Part shown: piece by piece, positions 25,821 to 35,170 of the stretch
Position numbering within the stretch: position 1 is the stretch's first letter
How the letters are laid out: each line of letters begins with the position of its first letter
Assembly: GCF_018221685.1 (NCBI RefSeq)
Contig: NZ_JAGJTM010000004.1
Coordinates: 186,001 to 250,000, forward strand
From: Bombella apis
GTDB lineage: Bacteria > Pseudomonadota > Alphaproteobacteria > Acetobacterales > Acetobacteraceae
Length of the DNA: 64,000 nucleotides
Direction of reading: 5' to 3'
Notes under the pieces: generated by a model
Seen by the model: the letters and a program-made list of their open reading frames with translations, nothing else
Told to the model about the DNA's origin: nothing
Databases searched by the model: none
Made by a program: the position numbers and the translations under genes

Positions 25821-28800
25821 TCAGTCCTCGTCATCAGGATCGTGCCGGTCCAGCCCCAGAGAGGCCTTTGTTGCCAGAACATCCCGTTTTCCCACATGGT
25901 TGGCAGCGCTGATGATACCTTCTCTCTCCATCTGGTCGATGATGTTGGCAGCCCTGTTATAGCCTATGCGGAGATGGCGCTGCACGAAGCTGGTGGATGC
26001 CCTCTGGGCCCGGACGACAAGTTCCGTTGCCTGTTCATAAAGGGCACTGTCCTGATCTTCATCAGAACCTTTGCCGCCCCCTTTGCCGCTGGAGGATGCA
26101 TCTTCCTCTTCCTGTTCGTCAGCCAGCACCTCGGTGTTGTAGACAGGAGAGCCTTTGGAGCGCAGGTCGGCCACCACGGCTTCGACCTCTTCATCACTGA
26201 TGAACGGCCCATGCACACGGGTGATGCGGGCACCACCCTGCATGAAGAGCATGTCACCCCGGCCAAGAAGCTGTTCGGCCCCCTGCTCACCCAGAATGGT
26301 GCGGCTGTCGTATTTGTTGGTGACCTGGAAGGAAATGCGGGTTGGGAAGTTGGCCTTGATCGTTCCGGTGATCACATCAACAGAAGGACGCTGCGTGGCC
26401 ATGATGACATGCACGCCAGCGGCACGGGCTTTCTGGGCCAGACGCAGCACGGAAGCTTCAATCTCTTTACCGGCCACCATCATCAGGTCAGCCATCTCAT
26501 CAATGACGATGACGATGTAGGGGAGGTGTTCCAATGGCAGGCGATGTTCGTCAAAAACGGGGCGGCCCGTTTCCGGGTCGTAGCCTGTCTGGATGCGGCG
26601 GGTAGGTGTTTCACCGGAGGCTTTCAGGTGGCGTATCCGGTCATTGTAACTGCTGATATTCCGCACACCATGATCCGCCATCAGGCGATAACGGCGGTCC
26701 ATTTCCTGTACGGCCCATTTCAGAGCACTGACAGCCTTGGGTGGTTCGGTCACCACCGGGGTCATCAGATGCGGGATGCCGTCATAGATGGACAGCTCCA
26801 GAATCTTCGGGTCGATCATGATGAGGCGGCAGTCTTCCGGGCTGAGCCGGTAGAGCAGCGAGAGGATCATGGCGTTGATCCCGACTGACTTGCCGGACCC
26901 GGTCGTTCCGGCCACGAGCAGATGCGGCATCCGTGCCAGATCGGCCATGATGGGCTCCCCGGCAATGTCCTTGCCAAGGGCCAGTGGCAGCTTGCTGCGG
27001 TTTTCTTTCCAGGCCGGTGAGAGCAGAAGCTCAGGGAAATAGACTGTCTCACGGGTCTTGTTGGGGACCTCAATCCCGATGACATTCCGGCCCGGCACTG
27101 TGGCGATGCGGACGCTCAGCACGGCAAGGGTGCGGGCGATGTCATCAGCCAGTCCGATCACCCGGGAGGAGCGCACGCCAGGGGCTGGCTCCAGCTCATA
27201 GAGTGTGACGACTGGCCCGGCCCGGTAATCGGTAATGGTTCCCTGTACGCCGTAATCATCCAGCACTTTTTCCAGCATCTGGGCATTGGCCTGGAGAGCC
27301 TCTTCGGAAGGACCAGTTTCGTTCTGGTCTGGCAGCGGGTTGAGCAGGCCAATGGAAGGTGGCAGCCAGGCGGAAGGGGCTGTCATGCCGGGCAGTGGTC
27401 CCAGAGCCATACCGGGTGGTGGCGGAACAGGGCGTGGTGGCATGACAGATGCCCCGCCCGGTTGCATGGAGCCTTCATGGGCCGGAGCCCCGTTCATGCC
27501 GACTGCATGATCCGTAGCTGCCTGCATGGTGGGAGCAGCATTGTAGGCTGTTTCTTCTACCATGCCGGAAGAGCCCGACCCGGCACCAGTCGCCGGGCTG
27601 GTGGCGGCCATGAAGCGCTTCAGGAAGCCGGGCTGCTGTGCCGGACCGGAAAGTTCCTGTGGCTGGATATCCAGGGGGGCGCCGGAGATGTCGTCATGGG
27701 TCTCTTCCGCATGGCGGCGCTGGACCGTGCTTGTCCGCCCGGGGTCGTGGCGGATATGGGCCAGCATACGGGCATAGGGATTGTCGGCTTCGTCTTCCGG
27801 CTGTGTGGCCTGAAGGGCGTCTTCTTCCTGGACAGGGACCGGGTCAGGCCGGGGAGGGGGTTGTGTCTGGGCGGAAGAGGGCTTCTGCCAGGGGGCCGCC
27901 CCCTGCTGCATGGGGGACCATGGCGTGGTGCCGGTGGGGGCTGGTGCTGTCCGCTCTGCCTGTCGGCTGAGGTTGCGCATGATGAAACCGGATGGAAGAG
28001 GGGCATTTCCCATGGCCGGGCGTCCATGGCGGATGGGACCGCCAGAGCCTGAAGGATAAGCGACATGCCGTTCTGCCTCGGGGGTTGCTCTGCGGGAGCG
28101 GAGCAGGGCCCTGACAGGGAGGCGCACCAGGGCGCTGAGGCCGCGGCCAACGGAGCGCCACTCCCGCCCCTGCAGCCCCATGGACAGGGGACAGAAGACG
28201 GCCAGTATGGCAAGGCTGATCAGGATGGAGAGAATGCCCCCCATGCTGCCAGTTTCACCCGAGACAAGATTCAACAGCTTCTGGGCAAAGAAAACGCCGG
28301 TTTCCCCTCCCAGCCCGCTGCTGGTGGGCCAGGCAATGCCCAGCCCGGGAACGGTCAGCTGTAACAGGCCGATCGTCATTGCGGCGGCCGGACAGAACAG
28401 TGCCGCAGCTACGAGGCGGAGCAGAGGCAGGCCAAGATGGTGATGGCGCAGGAGCTGCCACGTCCATGCCAGCAGGACGAGGACAGGGACAATGCCTGCC
28501 AGGCCGAGCAGCTGCATCAGCCCATCGGCAATGGTGGCTCCGAAACGTCCGAGCAGATTGGTCGGTTCAGTGCCTGTGGCGGTGTTGAAGGAGGGATCAT
28601 GCGGGTTGAAGCTGAAAAGGGAAGCCGCAATCGCCAGTGCCATGATGAGGAGAATGACAGCCAGTATTTCCATCATCCGTGCCGAGAGGATGCGGGAAAA
28701 GGGGGAGTCATGCCATGCGGGAATGTCCAGGGTGTCGTCCGCCATGTCATGCCCGGGAAATGGGTCAACGGTGCTGGCATGGCTGTGCCGTGAGGCAGGC

Positions 28801-28844
28801 AGGATGGCACGCAGCTTGGCGGGAAGGCGGAAGCGGGAAAGCAC
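25821..28844 (-). CDS. ftsK: DNA translocase FtsK
   Basis: About 1007 residues. The membrane-anchoring N-terminus has four or so hydrophobic spans (about 55-260), followed by a long low-complexity linker rich in Pro, Gln and Met (about 270-500). The RecA-like motor carries Walker A GTTGSGKSVG, Walker B IVIVIDEMADLM and HVIMATQRPSVDVITG. The gamma winged helix (STSFVQRHLRIGYNRAANIID) recognises KOPS-type sequences. It clears chromosomes from the division septum and activates XerCD at dif. A GTG start at 28844 with AGAGGA upstream is chosen; the ATG at 28745 would drop 33 residues. Confidence 0.95.
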   Translation of the reverse strand: MLSRFRLPAKLRAILPASRHSHASTVDPFPGHDMADDTLDIPAWHDSPFSRILSARMMEILAVILLIMALAIAASLFSFNPHDPSFNTATGTEPTNLLGRFGATIADGLMQLLGLAGIVPVLVLLAWTWQLLRHHHLGLPLLRLVAAALFCPAAAMTIGLLQLTVPGLGIAWPTSSGLGGETGVFFAQKLLNLVSGETGSMGGILSILISLAILAVFCPLSMGLQGREWRSVGRGLSALVRLPVRALLRSRRATPEAERHVAYPSGSGGPIRHGRPAMGNAPLPSGFIMRNLSRQAERTAPAPTGTTPWSPMQQGAAPWQKPSSAQTQPPPRPDPVPVQEEDALQATQPEDEADNPYARMLAHIRHDPGRTSTVQRRHAEETHDDISGAPLDIQPQELSGPAQQPGFLKRFMAATSPATGAGSGSSGMVEETAYNAAPTMQAATDHAVGMNGAPAHEGSMQPGGASVMPPRPVPPPPGMALGPLPGMTAPSAWLPPSIGLLNPLPDQNETGPSEEALQANAQMLEKVLDDYGVQGTITDYRAGPVVTLYELEPAPGVRSSRVIGLADDIARTLAVLSVRIATVPGRNVIGIEVPNKTRETVYFPELLLSPAWKENRSKLPLALGKDIAGEPIMADLARMPHLLVAGTTGSGKSVGINAMILSLLYRLSPEDCRLIMIDPKILELSIYDGIPHLMTPVVTEPPKAVSALKWAVQEMDRRYRLMADHGVRNISSYNDRIRHLKASGETPTRRIQTGYDPETGRPVFDEHRLPLEHLPYIVIVIDEMADLMMVAGKEIEASVLRLAQKARAAGVHVIMATQRPSVDVITGTIKANFPTRISFQVTNKYDSRTILGEQGAEQLLGRGDMLFMQGGARITRVHGPFISDEEVEAVVADLRSKGSPVYNTEVLADEQEEEDASSSGKGGGKGSDEDQDSALYEQATELVVRAQRASTSFVQRHLRIGYNRAANIIDQMEREGIISAANHVGKRDVLATKASLGLDRHDPDDED

Positions 28845-28941
28845 AGGGGCAGATCCTCTGGCGGGTCAGGAAGGCATGATCGGCCCGCAATATAGCCTGT
28901 CCGGACTGATTCTGGAAAGCGGAACCACCCGTTCGCCCGGA

Positions 28942-29589
28942 TCAGGGCACAGGGCGGCTGCCTTTGACACTGCCATCATGGCGCCAGACATGCAGCGTGG
29001 CAGCGCCGAAACTGCGCTGTGCCAGCAGTTCTGGCGGGGGAGCCGCAAGGCTGGGCAGGAGATGGGCATGGAAGGGCTGGAAGGGCTCTTCAGGGTCCCG
29101 GCCATCATTCTGGAGGGGCGTGGTTTCCGTTTCTGCAACAATCAGGGCTCCGTCAGCCACCCAGCCTGCACGCCACAATGTGCGCAGGCCCTTCTGCACC
29201 AGCCCTTTGTGATAGGGAGGGTCGAGAAAAATGAGCGTATGAGGCTGAGGCGCCTTGGGGGGATGGGTTACGTCACAATGGCGCAGGCGGGCACGGTCCG
29301 CCATGCCGCAGCTGCGGAGATTGGCCTGGAGGGAGGCAATGCCGGGACGGCTTCCTTCCATGAAGGTGGCAAACCGTGCCCCACGGGAGAGGGCCTCCAG
29401 CCCCAGGGCACCCGTACCGGCGAAGGCATCCAGTACCAGCGCTTTTTCCAGCTCATCCCGGCCAAACCAGGGAGCATGCATGAGCATGTCAAAGAGGGTC
29501 TGCCGGGCGCGCTGGGCTGTCGGGCGGGTGGTCATCCCTGCGGGGACCTGAAGGCGACGGTTGCGGGCTGTACCGGCAATGATCCTCAT
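28942..29589 (-). CDS. rsmD: 16S rRNA (guanine(966)-N(2))-methyltransferase
   Basis: 215-residue Rossmann-fold methyltransferase: MRIIAGTARNRRL at the start, SAM-binding VLDAFAGTGALGLEALSRGA, and the DPPY catalytic motif in IFLDPPYHKGL. It methylates G966 of 16S rRNA in the 30S subunit. It starts four bases after the upstream pseudouridine synthase, so the two rRNA-modifying enzymes are co-transcribed. Confidence 0.93.
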   Translation of the reverse strand: MRIIAGTARNRRLQVPAGMTTRPTAQRARQTLFDMLMHAPWFGRDELEKALVLDAFAGTGALGLEALSRGARFATFMEGSRPGIASLQANLRSCGMADRARLRHCDVTHPPKAPQPHTLIFLDPPYHKGLVQKGLRTLWRAGWVADGALIVAETETTPLQNDGRDPEEPFQPFHAHLLPSLAAPPPELLAQRSFGAATLHVWRHDGSVKGSRPVP

Positions 29590-29593
29590 GGTG

Positions 29594-30373
29594 TCAGGAC
29601 CGTGTCCTGCCGGTCCTGCCGGACTTCAGGCCCGGAATCTGCTCCAGCAGGGTCTTGTGCGAGACCTCTTCCAGCTCATGGGGTTTGAGAGTGCCAAGGC
29701 TGAAGGGGCCGTAGGAGAGGCGGATGAGGCGGCTGACATGGAGGTTCATGCCCATCATGACCTTACGGATTTCGCGGTTCTTGCCCTCCCGCAGGCTGAC
29801 GGTCAGCCATGAATTGTCCCCTTTGGAGGAATCCAGCGTTGCCTCGATGGGACCATACTGCACACCATCCAGCACACAGCCTTTTGCAAGCTCTTTCAGC
29901 CGCCGTTCATCCACAAGACCGAAAACACGGACACGGTAACGGCGGATCCACTGGCGGGAGGGTAGTTCCAGCTCACGGGCCAGGCCGCCATCATTGGTCA
30001 GCAGCAGCAGTCCCTCGGAGTTCAGGTCCAGCCGTCCCACGCTGACAACACGGGGCATGGCGGCGGGCAGGGAGTCGAAAACCGTGCGGCGTTCTTCCGG
30101 GTCGTGATGGGTCGTGACCAGCCCGGCGGGCTTGTGATAGCGCCAGAGGCGGGTCCGCTGGGGTGGGTCCACGGGCTTGCCATCCACGCAGACAACATCA
30201 CCCGGCTGGATGAAAGTGGCTGGATGGGTGACCGGGCTGCCACCAAGGGTGATGCGGCCTTCCCCTATCATCCGTTCGATGTCACGGCGGCTGGCCACCC
30301 CGCGGCGGGCCAGAGCCTTGGCAATGCGTTCACCACGCTGTGTTTCGGAGGAAGGGGATGCAACATCTTTCAT
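29594..30373 (-). CDS. RsuA/RluB/RluE-type rRNA pseudouridine synthase
   Basis: 259 residues: an N-terminal S4 RNA-binding domain (RIAKALARRGVASRRDIERMI), then the RsuA-family catalytic core with SVGRLDLNSEGLLLLTNDG, whose Asp is the nucleophile, and REGKNREIRKVM. The closest functional class is RluB, which modifies 23S rRNA, but assignment within the family is uncertain. Divergent from tadA and upstream of rsmD, an order common in alphaproteobacteria. Confidence 0.9.
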   Translation of the reverse strand: MKDVASPSSETQRGERIAKALARRGVASRRDIERMIGEGRITLGGSPVTHPATFIQPGDVVCVDGKPVDPPQRTRLWRYHKPAGLVTTHHDPEERRTVFDSLPAAMPRVVSVGRLDLNSEGLLLLTNDGGLARELELPSRQWIRRYRVRVFGLVDERRLKELAKGCVLDGVQYGPIEATLDSSKGDNSWLTVSLREGKNREIRKVMMGMNLHVSRLIRLSYGPFSLGTLKPHELEEVSHKTLLEQIPGLKSGRTGRTRS

Positions 30374-30484
30374 AACCTGCGGACATACAGTGTCCGGCCT
30401 TTCCTTGGCAATCCATTTACGGCTCTATAAAGCAGTCAGGGAGGGATTTTGTGGTTGGTTTTCCAGTATCAGGGGTGCGTGTGC

Positions 30485-30964
30485 ATGTCTTTTCCCGCCG
30501 TCATGACAACACAGCAGGCCATGCAGCAGGCCCTGGCCCTGGCGGATGAGGCTGCCCGCATGGGGGAGGTGCCTGTCGGGGCCGTAGTGCTGAATGGGCA
30601 GGGGCATGTTCTGGCCATGGCCCGCAACCATGTCGAGGATCATCACGATGCCAGCGCTCATGCCGAGCTGCTGGCCATGAGGCAGGCAGCACGCCATTGT
30701 GGCACGGCCCGGCTGGAAGGCTGCACGCTGGTCGTGACGCTGGAACCCTGCCCGATGTGTGCTGCGGCCATCACCCATTTCCGGCTCAGTCGCGTGATCT
30801 ATGGCGCTTACGACCCCAAGGGGGGTGGGGTGGACCATGGGCCCCGTCTTTTTGCCCGGCCGGGCTGCCTGCACCGGCCCGGGGAGATCATCAGTGGTGT
30901 GCGGGAACGTGAGGCCGGAGCGCAGCTTCGGCGTTTCTTCCGGGTGCTGCGGCAGAGGGACTGA
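30485..30964 (+). CDS. tadA: tRNA-specific adenosine deaminase
   Basis: Zinc-dependent deaminase converting A34 of tRNA-Arg(ACG) to inosine. About 159 residues with the zinc/proton-shuttle motif ASAHAELLAMR (His-Ala-Glu) and the cysteine pair EPCPMCAAAI. An ATG at 30503 could be used instead. The last 30 residues, with LRRFFRVLRQRD, are typical of the family. It converges with azlD, the two stops being adjacent. Confidence 0.94.
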   Translation: MSFPAVMTTQQAMQQALALADEAARMGEVPVGAVVLNGQGHVLAMARNHVEDHHDASAHAELLAMRQAARHCGTARLEGCTLVVTLEPCPMCAAAITHFRLSRVIYGAYDPKGGGVDHGPRLFARPGCLHRPGEIISGVREREAGAQLRRFFRVLRQRD

Positions 30965-31267
30965 TTACCCCAGCACGGCCCGGAGCAGCCCCGTCGTGAT
31001 GATTCCGCAGAGCATGGTGGGCAGGAGGGAGAAACGTGTGGCGGCCAGAATGGTGGCGAACAGTCCCAGAATGTCCGCCGGGCGGCCTGTGGCGAAGTCC
31101 GGGGCAATGACGGCTACCAGCACGCAGCCGGGCACGATGTCCATGATGGCCTGCATGCGGGGCGAGAGGCAGCGGCCTGCGAGCAGCAGATAGCCGCTGA
31201 TGCGTGTCAGGTACGTCACCAGAGCCATGACGATAATGGCCAGCAGGGCAGGGAGATGGAGGATCAT
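30965..31267 (-). CDS. azlD: AzlD-family branched-chain amino acid export subunit
   Basis: A 100-residue membrane protein with about four hydrophobic segments (LPALLAIIVMALVTYLTRIS at the start). It overlaps the azlC stop by four bases (ATGA). AzlC and AzlD together form exporters of branched-chain amino acids. Size and pairing support the call more than any motif does. Confidence 0.82.
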   Translation of the reverse strand: MILHLPALLAIIVMALVTYLTRISGYLLLAGRCLSPRMQAIMDIVPGCVLVAVIAPDFATGRPADILGLFATILAATRFSLLPTMLCGIITTGLLRAVLG

Positions 31268-31983
31268 GCGCCCCTCACCACCAGCAGGGCCGTGATGATT
31301 CCGGCCAGCGTTCCAGCCGGGACATACCAGGCTCCGGGCAGCAGGTGATAGACCAGCACGGCAACGCCAAGGCTGACACACCATGGCAGGGCATTGCGGG
31401 CCCCTTTCCACATGCCCTTCAGCAGCATGATGAAGACGGCGGGAAAGGCCATGTCCACGCCGTAGCGGGTCATGTCACCCAGCAGGTTGCCTGTATAGCC
31501 GCCCATAAAGGTGAAAATGAGCCAGCAGAGATACAGGCAGACCGTGATGCCGCCATAGAAGCCGGTGCTGAAGCGGCATCCCGGCCTGTCATGCAGGTCA
31601 GCCAGCGTGAGCGCCCAGACCTCGTCACACATGAAGAAGAGCAGCAGAAAGATCTTCCAGCGAGGCAGGTGGCGCAGATGCGGGGCCAGCGTTGCCCCCA
31701 TGAGAATGTGGCGGCTGTTGATGAGGAAGGTCACCCCGGCCAGCAGCAGGATGGCAGGGGGAATGGACCAGAGGCCGACAGCGGCGAATTCTGACCCACC
31801 AGCAAAGTTGAGGCCTGTCAGCAGGGGAACTTCCACAATGGAGAACCCTTTCTGTACGGCTCTGCTGCCCAGAAGGAGGCCGAACGGCACGAAGGCGATG
31901 AGCAGCGGCAGGGATGTCTTCATGCCCCGGAGAAATTCCGGCCAGAATGTGCCCTGCCTGATGGGGGGGGATGTGGTCTGCAT
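31264..31983 (-). CDS. azlC: AzlC-family branched-chain amino acid exporter
   Basis: About 239 residues and seven hydrophobic spans. LPLLIAFVPFGLLLG, FAGGSEFAAVGLW and FLINSRHILMGATLAPHL are characteristic AzlC segments. It forms the large subunit of the two-component exporter with AzlD. Two starts are possible (32049 and 31983); the shorter one gives the usual AzlC N-terminus. Divergent from htrA. Confidence 0.88.
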   Translation of the reverse strand: MQTTSPPIRQGTFWPEFLRGMKTSLPLLIAFVPFGLLLGSRAVQKGFSIVEVPLLTGLNFAGGSEFAAVGLWSIPPAILLLAGVTFLINSRHILMGATLAPHLRHLPRWKIFLLLFFMCDEVWALTLADLHDRPGCRFSTGFYGGITVCLYLCWLIFTFMGGYTGNLLGDMTRYGVDMAFPAVFIMLLKGMWKGARNALPWCVSLGVAVLVYHLLPGAWYVPAGTLAGIITALLVVRGA

Positions 31984-32173
31984 GGTGCCTGTTGTAAAAT
32001 CATGCCGCCCTGTCAGCAAGAGCCTTGGGAAAGGGCCGGAGAGGGACATGGCTGGCCATGCCTTACATTTCTTTTATGTGGCACTTGCTTGCAGAGCGGC
32101 CTGCCCTGTTCCTATCTAGTAGGACAGTTCCAGTTGATAAGAGTTTAACATCTAGCGTCAGGAAATCTCTGCG

Positions 32174-33718
32174 ATGAAATCGCCTTCCCGTCTGTCTCTG
32201 GCATGCATGGCCATGCTGCCCGTGTTGGGTCTGGCCAGCCTTCCGCTGCCTGCCGTGGCCCAGAATGCTCCCATCCGTCCGCAGATGTCGGGCGGGCAGG
32301 GGATTCCCGACTTTGTGCAGATCGTAAAACAGGTCAAACCGGCAGTCGTGTCCATCACGGCCCATATCCGCGAGGGCGCTGATGATGAAGAAGGGGGACC
32401 ATCCGGAGGGAATGGCGGGCCGCAGGGGTTTTCATTCCCGTTCCCGTCCTTTCCCTTCCCGTTCCAGATGATGCCAGGTATGCCGTCCAACCGCATGGTG
32501 GAGGCTCGGGGGTCGGGTTTCATCATTTCGGCTGATGGCTACATCGTGACCAACAACCATGTCATCAATGGTGCCACGAAGGTCAGCGTGAAGCTGGATG
32601 ACGGGACGACCATGCCAGCAAAGGTCATCGGTCATGACGCCAAGACGGACATTGCCCTGCTGCGTGTGAAGGCCGACCATCTGCCTTATGTCGAGCTGGG
32701 CAATTCCGACGACGTGCAGCCGGGGCAGTGGGTCGTGGCCGTCGGCAATCCGTACGGTCTGGGCGGTACGGTGACGGCGGGCATCATTTCCGCTCTGGGG
32801 CGTGACCTCCATTCCGGTGCCTATAACGACTTCATACAGGTGGATGCGCCCATCAATCACGGCAACTCCGGTGGCCCGCTCATCACGCTGGATGGCAAGG
32901 TGATTGGTGTCAATTCCATGATCATGTCGCCCAATGGTGGCGGGTCCATCGGGATTGGTTTTGCCATTCCGTCCGCCACGGTGCGCTCGGTGGTGGATCA
33001 GCTGCGGGCTACTGGCCATGTGGTGCGTGGCTTCATCGGTGTGGAGACGCAGGACATCACCCCGACCATGGCCCGTGCTCTTGGGCTGGTCAGCAGCGAC
33101 CATCCCGGTGCCCCGTCCCATGGGGCGCTGGTGGCCAATCTCATCAAGGGAGGACCGGCAGACAGGGCCGGGCTGAAGAGTGGCGATGTGGTCCTGTCGC
33201 TGGATGGTCACGATGTCCGCAGTGCGCACGACCTCGCCGTGAAGGTCGTGTCCATGGCGCCGGGTTCCAAGGGGACATTTACCGTGCTGCGGGATGGCAA
33301 GACGGTGTCCCTGACCGTTACGGTCGGCAATCAGGCCCGCAGCGGGCAGGAAGGGGCCGGTACGGATGGCAGCACGGCAGAAGCGCCGTCTGGCAAGCTC
33401 GGGCTGGCTCTTGGCGTGCTCACGCCCAAGATCCGTCAGGAGCTGGGGCTGGATGACAGCGTGCAGGGCTGTGTTGTGGCCGATGTGGGGCAGGGCAGCC
33501 CTGCCGACCATGCGGGCATCCGTCCCGGGGACATCATCGTGGCGGTAGGCAACCAGATGACAGCCAATCCCCATGCCGTGGTCGCGCTGGTGCAGAAGGC
33601 GCTCAGGCAGCATCAGCCTCCGCTGCTGCGGATCCTGCGGGATGGCCAGCAGCTCTTTGTGGCCGTTTCTCCGGATGGTTCGGGGGATGGTGATGAAGAT
33701 GGCGAGGACAGCCAGTAA
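32174..33718 (+). CDS. periplasmic serine endoprotease of the Do/HtrA family
   Basis: 514 residues: Sec signal peptide (about 1-29, cleavage near AVAQ), trypsin-like domain with the triad His129 (TNNHVING), Asp159 (DAKTDIALL) and Ser232 (NHGNSGGPL), then two PDZ domains (about 280-385 and 400-495). A Phe/Pro/Gly-rich insert of about 30 residues sits before the protease core. It degrades or refolds damaged periplasmic proteins. AGGAAATC lies upstream of the start. Monocistronic by its neighbours. Confidence 0.94.
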   Translation: MKSPSRLSLACMAMLPVLGLASLPLPAVAQNAPIRPQMSGGQGIPDFVQIVKQVKPAVVSITAHIREGADDEEGGPSGGNGGPQGFSFPFPSFPFPFQMMPGMPSNRMVEARGSGFIISADGYIVTNNHVINGATKVSVKLDDGTTMPAKVIGHDAKTDIALLRVKADHLPYVELGNSDDVQPGQWVVAVGNPYGLGGTVTAGIISALGRDLHSGAYNDFIQVDAPINHGNSGGPLITLDGKVIGVNSMIMSPNGGGSIGIGFAIPSATVRSVVDQLRATGHVVRGFIGVETQDITPTMARALGLVSSDHPGAPSHGALVANLIKGGPADRAGLKSGDVVLSLDGHDVRSAHDLAVKVVSMAPGSKGTFTVLRDGKTVSLTVTVGNQARSGQEGAGTDGSTAEAPSGKLGLALGVLTPKIRQELGLDDSVQGCVVADVGQGSPADHAGIRPGDIIVAVGNQMTANPHAVVALVQKALRQHQPPLLRILRDGQQLFVAVSPDGSGDGDEDGEDSQ

Positions 33719-33760
33719 GATACCGGCCCGGTTTCTGCTGTCTTTCTGAGACTGTCGTGC

Positions 33761-33797
33761 AAATCCTGCTCTTCCGTAACGGGAAGGGCAGGATTTT
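33761..33797. terminator. terminator between htrA and the threonine aldolase gene
   Basis: AAATCCTGC (33761-33769) pairs with GCAGGATTT (33788-33796), continued inwards by CTTCC/GGAAG, with an A-rich and a T-rich side. It is about 43 bases after the htrA stop and can serve both converging genes. Confidence 0.75.
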
Positions 33798-33965
33798 CCG
33801 TATGGTCTGCTCCAGTCCCGGCAGCGGGGACCATTTACCAGAATGGATGGCCATGTGGCCCTCTGGCTGGACTTCCCGTAAATCCAGCGACCCAGTGCCG
33901 TGATGGCCTGTCAGGGCGCTGCTGCTTCCGGGCTCCGGTTCATGGTCGTGCTGTCTGGCGGCCTG

Positions 33966-35030
33966 TCAGCTGATGAGACTTTCCAGCAGGGCATCCACAT
34001 CTTCAGGGCGTGTGTAGAAGCTGGTGACAAACCGGACCAGCTGCCCCGGGACTCCTTGGGGAGTGGGGTAGGTGTAGAATGCGTAGCCCTCGGAGTGGAG
34101 CTGCTTTACCTGTGCTTCTGGCAGGACAGCAAAGATTTCGTTGCTCTCCGTGGCAAAGGGCAGGTTTACGGCAGGGTGTTTGTACAGCCCGTGGCGCAGA
34201 CGCTGGCACATGGCATTGGCGTGGCGGCAGTTTCCCAGCCAGAGGCCGTCATGCAGCAGGGCCAGAAGCTGGGCTGAGAGAAACCGCTGTTTGGACCATA
34301 GATGCCCTCCCCGTTTGATGCGGCGGGTCATGGTATCCACCATTGGGCGGGTCCGGTCATTGAGGAAGAAGACAATGGCTTCAGCGGCCATGGCTCCTGC
34401 CTTGGTGCCGCCAAAGCTCAGGACATCGATGCCCGCCTTCCAGGTGGTGTCGGCGGGGCTGCATTCCAGATGGGCAATGGCATTGCCCAGTCGGGCACCG
34501 TCCATGTGAACGGTCAGCCCGTGGTCATGGGCACTTTCCGACAGGGCGGCAATGGTCTCGCAGGAATAGGTCGTACCCCATTCCGTGGCCTGTGTCAGGG
34601 AGAGGGCCGTAAAAGGGGGGGCCAGAACACCCTTGCTGCGGTTCAGCTGGAGAGTGGGGGGCAGACTGGCCGGGTCCATCCGTCCCTCTGGAGAGGGAAG
34701 GCCGACCAGCTTGGCCCCCTGCATGAAGAATTCCGGCGCACCACCTTCCTCGGTGTTGATGTGGGCGCTCTGGTCGCAGAGGACACTGCCATAGGGTGGC
34801 ACCATGGCCGAGAGGGCCAGTGAATTGGCCGCCGTCCCTGTCGTGACGGGGAAAACGGCAACTTCTGCCTCGAAGACATCTCCGAAACGCTGGTTCAGGG
34901 CCAGGGAAAGATCGTCGTGACCGTAGGAAGGAACATTGCCGGTATTGGCTTCAGCGATGGCCTGCATGACAGCCGGGCAGGCAGGGGTCACATTATCGCT
35001 GGCAAAATTCTTGCGTAGATCGTCACGCAC
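33966..35030 (-). CDS. low-specificity L-threonine aldolase
   Basis: PLP-dependent beta-eliminating lyase-like aldolase cleaving threonine to glycine and acetaldehyde. 354 residues, normal length. The N-terminal FASDNVTPACPAVMQAI, GTAANSLALSAM, the HMDGARLGNA segment (Asp-Ala-x-Arg) and the PLP lysine in LSFGGTKAGAMAAE are all present. The start is a GTG at 35030 preceded by AAGGA. Together with sdaA it gives the cell two amino acid routes to C2/C3 units. Confidence 0.9.
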   Translation of the reverse strand: MRDDLRKNFASDNVTPACPAVMQAIAEANTGNVPSYGHDDLSLALNQRFGDVFEAEVAVFPVTTGTAANSLALSAMVPPYGSVLCDQSAHINTEEGGAPEFFMQGAKLVGLPSPEGRMDPASLPPTLQLNRSKGVLAPPFTALSLTQATEWGTTYSCETIAALSESAHDHGLTVHMDGARLGNAIAHLECSPADTTWKAGIDVLSFGGTKAGAMAAEAIVFFLNDRTRPMVDTMTRRIKRGGHLWSKQRFLSAQLLALLHDGLWLGNCRHANAMCQRLRHGLYKHPAVNLPFATESNEIFAVLPEAQVKQLHSEGYAFYTYPTPQGVPGQLVRFVTSFYTRPEDVDALLESLIS

Positions 35031-35170
35031 GGGGTGAGTTCCTTCGTCTTTGGCTGGAGAGGCTGTCCATTTCCGTTTTCCAGTCTCTAGCGGAAAGATC
35101 GGGTCTTGTCATGTCTTGTCCAATGGGCATAGAGAGGCGGGAATACGGGTTTGGCAGAGGGTTACTGAGC

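Noticed and set aside
32432-33613. 393-codon minus-strand frame over htrA
   Set aside because: Antisense of a protease with an intact catalytic triad; composition is typical of a shadow frame.
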